Of a stretch of 64,000 nt of DNA, positions 59,744 to 64,000 are shown piece by piece. The stretch lies in the NCBI GenBank assembly GCA_000277445.1, contig AJWJ01000038.1:1-64000 (forward strand), read 5' to 3'. Each line of letters begins with the position of its first letter. The stretch's first letter is position 1. This DNA comes from Polysphondylium violaceum (taxonomy: Eukaryota > Evosea > Eumycetozoa > Dictyosteliales > Dictyosteliaceae). The notes beneath the pieces are model-generated. The model was not told the DNA's origin. It did not search any database and saw only the letters and a program-made list of their open reading frames with translations. A program made the translations under genes and the position numbers.

Positions 59744-61612
59744 ATGGTCAGTGAACATAATGTCACTTTGTTGGATTTGATTCATTATGGACTCTTGCCG
59801 CCAAATACCGATGTTAGATATAATTATAGAGGTGTCCAATACACTGGTGTGATTGATAATAAAGGTGAGATTCATACATCCGATGGAACCATTTACATTA
59901 ATCCTACTCATTGGACAAGGACTATAAGTGGAAACAATTGTAGTGGCTGGGGAACTGTCAAAGTGTCTTATAACAACACTCCTCTATTGAACTTAAAGCG
60001 AGAATATTTAATAAAGGTCAATGGAAGTTTGAAAACCAAAGGCTCAGGCAAAAAATCCGACGATGAATCAGACAGTCCTCCCCAAAGTGACCCGGTATCC
60101 AATTCTTCTCCAAGCATATCAACATCGACCACAACCACTACCACGACCTCTGGTACAACTAGTGTTAAAAAGGAAAAGGAAAAATCCTCAAAAAAAGATA
60201 AAAAATCCAAATCAAAACGATCATCCAAACAAAGCTCTGCTATTCCAATTAAAAGTATCGCTCAAATAGACTCTATTGTAGAGCCACAGTACATTTCACC
60301 GACATCTAGCGTATCCACCTCCTCTGCTTCATCAACGACATCATCTCCATCCACTGTAAATAATTTTAACTCTTCCAATTTTCCCTATTATTATCAAATT
60401 CCAGCGCCTACAAATTCCAGTCAATCATCCTCAACATCATTTTTAAATCAATACTATTCAGCCCCCACAAACCCTACGAGTAATCCTAATCCATATATAG
60501 GTTTCCAATCAGATCACCATCATTATATACAATATTCTGCACCACCTCCTCCAATTCCAACTTTTCCATTTTCCTCATCATCTACTCAATATTCATCTTT
60601 TCCATCATCTGATCTACATCTTCATCTCCATATTCAAAATCAAAATGGTTCCAATGGAATACCATTAGCCGAAAAAGAAATTATTAGCCGAAGTAATAAC
60701 AACATAAACAATAGTAATAATTTTAAACCTGTCCAATCATCATCATCGTCCAATAATTACAATACATCATCTACAGTAATATCTTCTTCTACCTCCACCG
60801 CTTCATCATCATCTTCTTTGGGTAATACTGTTTCGAACCCTTCATCATCATCATCAACAACATCATCTTCATCATCATCAAGTATAAATGTTTCCAATCC
60901 TTCACCTTCCTATAGAAATTTCCATAGTTCTCTCCATTTTCCTCAACATGAAACTCAAAATTCAATTGAATCAAACTATGTCAATAATCCATTCCCCAAT
61001 CATATATATTCTATTTCCAATACCGAATATGAACACCAACAACATCAAGAGCTATATAATATAAATAATAAAACGAATCCATCTAAAAATCAAAGTATGT
61101 ACAATTCACAATCTCAACAACTACAACTACAACCACAACAACAACAATATCATATTCAGCAACAACAATTATACCAACAATATTTAAATCAATTTCCTCA
61201 ACATCATTTTCAACATGTTGAGCAACAACAACAGCAACAATATGAACATAATCAATATCAAGGTCATCAACACCAACAACAACAAATTGAAAATCCCCCT
61301 CCTAAAATTGATCAAAACAAAAAAAGGAAATCACTTGATGATATTGATGTTGAGGGTCATAAAAATCAAAAATATTCAAACTCTGAATCAATTGATTTAA
61401 ATAGTTCGAATCAACTTTCACAACACTATGAAAATGAAAAAAATTCCAAAAACTTTTCCGATGTCCATCAACAACAAAGATATCAACAAATACGAGTAGA
61501 TGATACCAATAGTAATACTATCAATATTATTAGCAACAATAATCACAATAATAATTATAGTCATAATAATAATTATTATTATGATTCTTATAATGTCCAT
61601 AATTATGAATAA
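59744..61612 (+). CDS. RAMA-domain protein with long disordered Ser/Asn/Gln tail
   Basis: A single exon encodes 622 residues. Residues about 5-95 look like a RAMA domain (restriction enzyme and adenine methylase associated): VTLLDLIHYGLLPPNTDVRY, YRGVQYTGVIDNKGEI, DGTIYINPTHWTRTI and NNCSGWGTVKV match the family's L-x-D-L-I-x-x-G-L-L, G-x-I, S-P-x-x-W and GW positions. RAMA domains are predicted to read modified adenine and occur in eukaryotic chromatin proteins such as MPND. The rest is disordered: an acidic/Lys patch (about 105-165), polySer (about 330-390), Gln/His (about 440-530) and Asn/His runs at the end. A nuclear role is likely. There is no JAMM peptidase after the RAMA domain, so it is not a full MPND. 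The domain call is by eye. Confidence 0.75.
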   Translation: MVSEHNVTLLDLIHYGLLPPNTDVRYNYRGVQYTGVIDNKGEIHTSDGTIYINPTHWTRTISGNNCSGWGTVKVSYNNTPLLNLKREYLIKVNGSLKTKGSGKKSDDESDSPPQSDPVSNSSPSISTSTTTTTTTSGTTSVKKEKEKSSKKDKKSKSKRSSKQSSAIPIKSIAQIDSIVEPQYISPTSSVSTSSASSTTSSPSTVNNFNSSNFPYYYQIPAPTNSSQSSSTSFLNQYYSAPTNPTSNPNPYIGFQSDHHHYIQYSAPPPPIPTFPFSSSSTQYSSFPSSDLHLHLHIQNQNGSNGIPLAEKEIISRSNNNINNSNNFKPVQSSSSSNNYNTSSTVISSSTSTASSSSSLGNTVSNPSSSSSTTSSSSSSSINVSNPSPSYRNFHSSLHFPQHETQNSIESNYVNNPFPNHIYSISNTEYEHQQHQELYNINNKTNPSKNQSMYNSQSQQLQLQPQQQQYHIQQQQLYQQYLNQFPQHHFQHVEQQQQQQYEHNQYQGHQHQQQQIENPPPKIDQNKKRKSLDDIDVEGHKNQKYSNSESIDLNSSNQLSQHYENEKNSKNFSDVHQQQRYQQIRVDDTNSNTINIISNNNHNNNYSHNNNYYYDSYNVHNYE

Positions 61613-62069
61613 AAAATAAAAACAAAACAAAACAAAAAAAAGGATTTTTAAAATCAAATCCATATATACAGATTATTTAAATAAATATTAATAAGAAATT
61701 AATTTTGAATCCTCAATATTTGATCCATTCCTTTTTTTTTTTTTTTTTTTTAAATTCATAAAAAAATCAACATATTTTTTTTATTTTTCATAAACACACC
61801 AATGAACAACAACGATCTTCTCTATCAGATACTTTAAACAGAGATTTGATTACGAATTCATATTTATGTGTACATAGGATTATTATTTCAGTATCACATT
61901 ATCTATTCTCTATTTATCTATCTATCTATCTATTTACATCATACATACACATACACAAATATATATATATACCTATAGACGATATATATTCATCATCTTA
62001 TGTACAACAAATACAAACACAATAAATAAATAACACATCATAGTCAACAACAAGTAATTAGTATCAAAC
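61613..62069. promoter_or_regulatory. Spacer upstream of the SZT2-like gene
   Basis: 457 bases with a long T run (61732-61751) and a TATC microsatellite (61916-61934) close to the ATG at 62070. No coding frame. Confidence 0.5.
61916..61934. repeat. (TATC)n microsatellite
   Basis: About four to five TATC/ATCT units in the leader or promoter of the SZT2-like gene. Confidence 0.9.
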
Positions 62070-64000
62070 ATGGAGACCAATCATAAAGATATTAATTTCT
62101 TGGATTCAGAATTTCAACAAACGTTGGATAAAAAGAAACTACAGCAATTGAAATCAAACGCAGATCATATATGTCTTTTAGTAAAAGATTATACTTTTTA
62201 TAAGGCTGAGAGAGTGATATGGTATTTCAAACACTTGTTATCATTATCTTCAAACTCTTGTATTAAAGTATATATCGAGAGATATAGTCATAGATATACA
62301 TATAGTGAATACTAATATTCAACTCATACTCTACTACTTTATTAGTTTAACGAAAAAGATCAAGGGATTATAGTTTTATATGTACAATTAGAGAATTCTA
62401 GGATATTGGATCTATATCATTATTATAAATCATTATTGGATTCATCATCATTTATCCCCAATCTTATTAAACATCATAATAGTAGCGAACAACAACAACA
62501 ATTATTAAATCAACAACAACAACAACATCAACATCACCGTAATCATAAACAATATGAGGTAATAGAATTTGATCCTCAGGAAATGGAATTACCTCATGTG
62601 TCGGTAGTGCCCAAGACGCATATCAGTGTTGTAGCATCTAAATATAAATTTGTATTCTCTCTTGATATTTCACCCAGTATGACATCGGTGGATCCCATTA
62701 CAGGAAGAGTGTTGGTTGATGAGTTGATCAGTTCACTTGAATCGATATTGTTGACACTACCTCTTCCAATAGAGATGTCTACCTCTTTGCCCGAAAATAC
62801 TATACAACCATTGATTTACATCACTGTCTTGGCACAGGGTATTTTACCCGAACATTTTAGAGTCTTGGTACAGGGTGCAATTCTATCGAGAAAGAATGTG
62901 TTTTGTCTAATTAGAGATATCAAAGAACAACTTCATATATTAGAGAATGAAATAGCCCATTCTATCCAAACCAACGACCACTTTGATCGCGGAGTCAGTG
63001 ATCTCAGTCTTACCTTTTCAAATTGCAAAACGGCACTTTCTCTCCTTCCTTCGGGTGCCTGTCCACATATTATCAGTAAGTAGTAGCAGCGTGTTTGTGG
63101 TGTGTCGTTTCGGTACTAATATCATACTCCTCCTCCTACCACCACTACAGTTATGACAGATGGTGTAACCAATCTACCAGACAGTGAGTACAAGACAATA
63201 GAGAATACAGTGATGTTGTTTAATAGAAATGATATATCATGTTCGATTGTACAGATAGGCAGTGGTGCCTATGCTTTGTCAGATTTTGGATATCCACCAA
63301 ACACAGATATACTCAGATTCTTGGTGTTGAACACCAATGGTTGTTTTTTCGATCAATCGTTGATACCAAAGTACCAGAGTCAAAAGGACAAATTAGATGT
63401 CATTAATATGACAAACACTAGTCATCTGAGCGAAACGTTGTATGAAAAGATTAGGTATATCCAGCACTCATTGTTCTTTAAAGACTTTTTACCAAACAAA
63501 CAGAGTCATAGCTCAATTGTCAGTAGTGCGTCATCGAGTAATTTACTGTCGATGGCTGCAAATAGTAGTAGTAGTAATTTAAATACACCAACCAAACCAA
63601 CATTATCAAGAAACAATAGTTTTGTAGGACAGCAGCAACACAGTGGTTATGGGCAGTTTAATAGTGGCAATGGTAATCACCATCACCATTATCAATTGAG
63701 CAACTTGAATACCTATCCTTCGAGATCAACGAGTCATGAAAACACGACGGTATCGAGTGAGGTCATTGTCAACAATATGTCAATCATCCAAAATATTATG
63801 GCAATCGATTACCCTTTTCCTTGGATAGGTGCACCACCCACCGTACCCTTGCTCAAGACCACGGCAAAGGAATACAATGTTGAAGTGGATTTACTCAAAC
63901 TGCTCGATTTGCGTGTAAGAGAAGGTTTCAATGTCAAAATGGTGTCGTTCAAGAAGCCAGAGTCGGAGCTAGAGATTAACCTCTATTTCCAGTATCTGCC
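62070..64000 (+). CDS. SZT2-like KICSTOR subunit, 5' part (cut by window end)
   Basis: Three exons so far (62070-62267, 62346-63075, 63151 to the window end) encode about 592 residues and remain open at 64000. After an N-terminal NADHICLLVKDYTFYKAERV segment and a Gln/His run comes the SZT2 hallmark FVFSLDISPSMTSVDPITGR with VLVDELISSLESILLTLPLP, followed by PLIYITVLAQGILPEHFRVLVQG and, across the second intron, CPHIIIMTDGVTNLP. The latter resembles a von Willebrand A fold. In animals, SZT2 is a very large KICSTOR protein that links GATOR1 to lysosomes and so couples amino-acid supply to TORC1. A Ser/Asn/His-rich insert follows (about 480-560). The identification is by motif recognition, strong but not searched. 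Confidence 0.78.

Noticed and set aside
1-64000. LTR, DIRS-type or other virus-like elements and CRISPR arrays
   Set aside because: No reverse transcriptase, integrase, recombinase or capsid-like coding sequence, no long terminal repeats and no spaced direct-repeat array were seen. The only repeat near a tRNA is the short 40-base tandem array.

Overview
The window reads as nuclear DNA of a dictyostelid social amoeba. The evidence is: strongly AT-rich DNA with long A and T tracts between genes; short AT-rich introns with GTAAGT/GTATGT-type donors; proteins carrying Asn, Gln, Ser/Thr and Lys/Glu runs coded by AAT/AAC, CAA/CAG and TCA triplets; about 25 genes in 64 kb; and families typical of social amoebae (IPT/TIG surface proteins, long multi-domain cytoskeletal proteins). 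Coding GC looks higher than in D. discoideum, so another species (Cavenderia or Heterostelium-like) is more likely, but this is inference.

Layout. 0.5-8.1 kb: ribosomal protein L37 (-), mitochondrial MetRS (+), the Fe-S scaffold NFU1 (-), a YecM-like VOC protein (+) and a RhoGEF (-). 9-15.5 kb: a giant coiled-coil protein ending in four fimbrin-type CH domains (+) and an F-box/LRR protein (-). 16.4-25.9 kb: a GDSL phospholipase B (-), a TopBP1-like eight-BRCT protein (+) and a mitochondrial helical protein of unknown role (-). 26.1-31.8 kb is the least ordinary part: a gene-poor stretch, a small GPI-anchored-type surface protein, a tRNA-Ser(UGA) with a 40-bp tandem repeat starting about 47 bp upstream of it, a seven-helix membrane protein and a secreted orphan. 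32.7-47.2 kb: eIF3i, a DGK1/dolichol-kinase-like enzyme, NOP56, a catalytically altered PFA-DSP phosphatase, an NSUN5/Rcm1-type rRNA methyltransferase, Vps50/syndetin and BCCIP/Bcp1. 47.4-55.6 kb: a six-helix orphan, an LRR-IPT-EGF surface receptor, a U1-type zinc-finger protein and SAMHD1. 55.6-59.7 kb is a 4.1-kb block with no gene I can support. 59.7-64 kb: a RAMA-domain protein and the 5' part of an SZT2 (KICSTOR) homologue that runs off the end.

Genes of one theme are scattered singly, as expected for a eukaryote with monocistronic genes. Ribosome and translation functions recur (L37, eIF3i, NOP56, NSUN5, BCCIP, mitochondrial MetRS), and both L37 and eIF3i appear to have a first coding exon that is only the ATG. 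Almost all splice joins given here were chosen by eye from GT-AG sites that keep frame and restore conserved family sequence; no transcript evidence was available. I found no intact mobile element, no CRISPR array and no obvious broken virus-like element.
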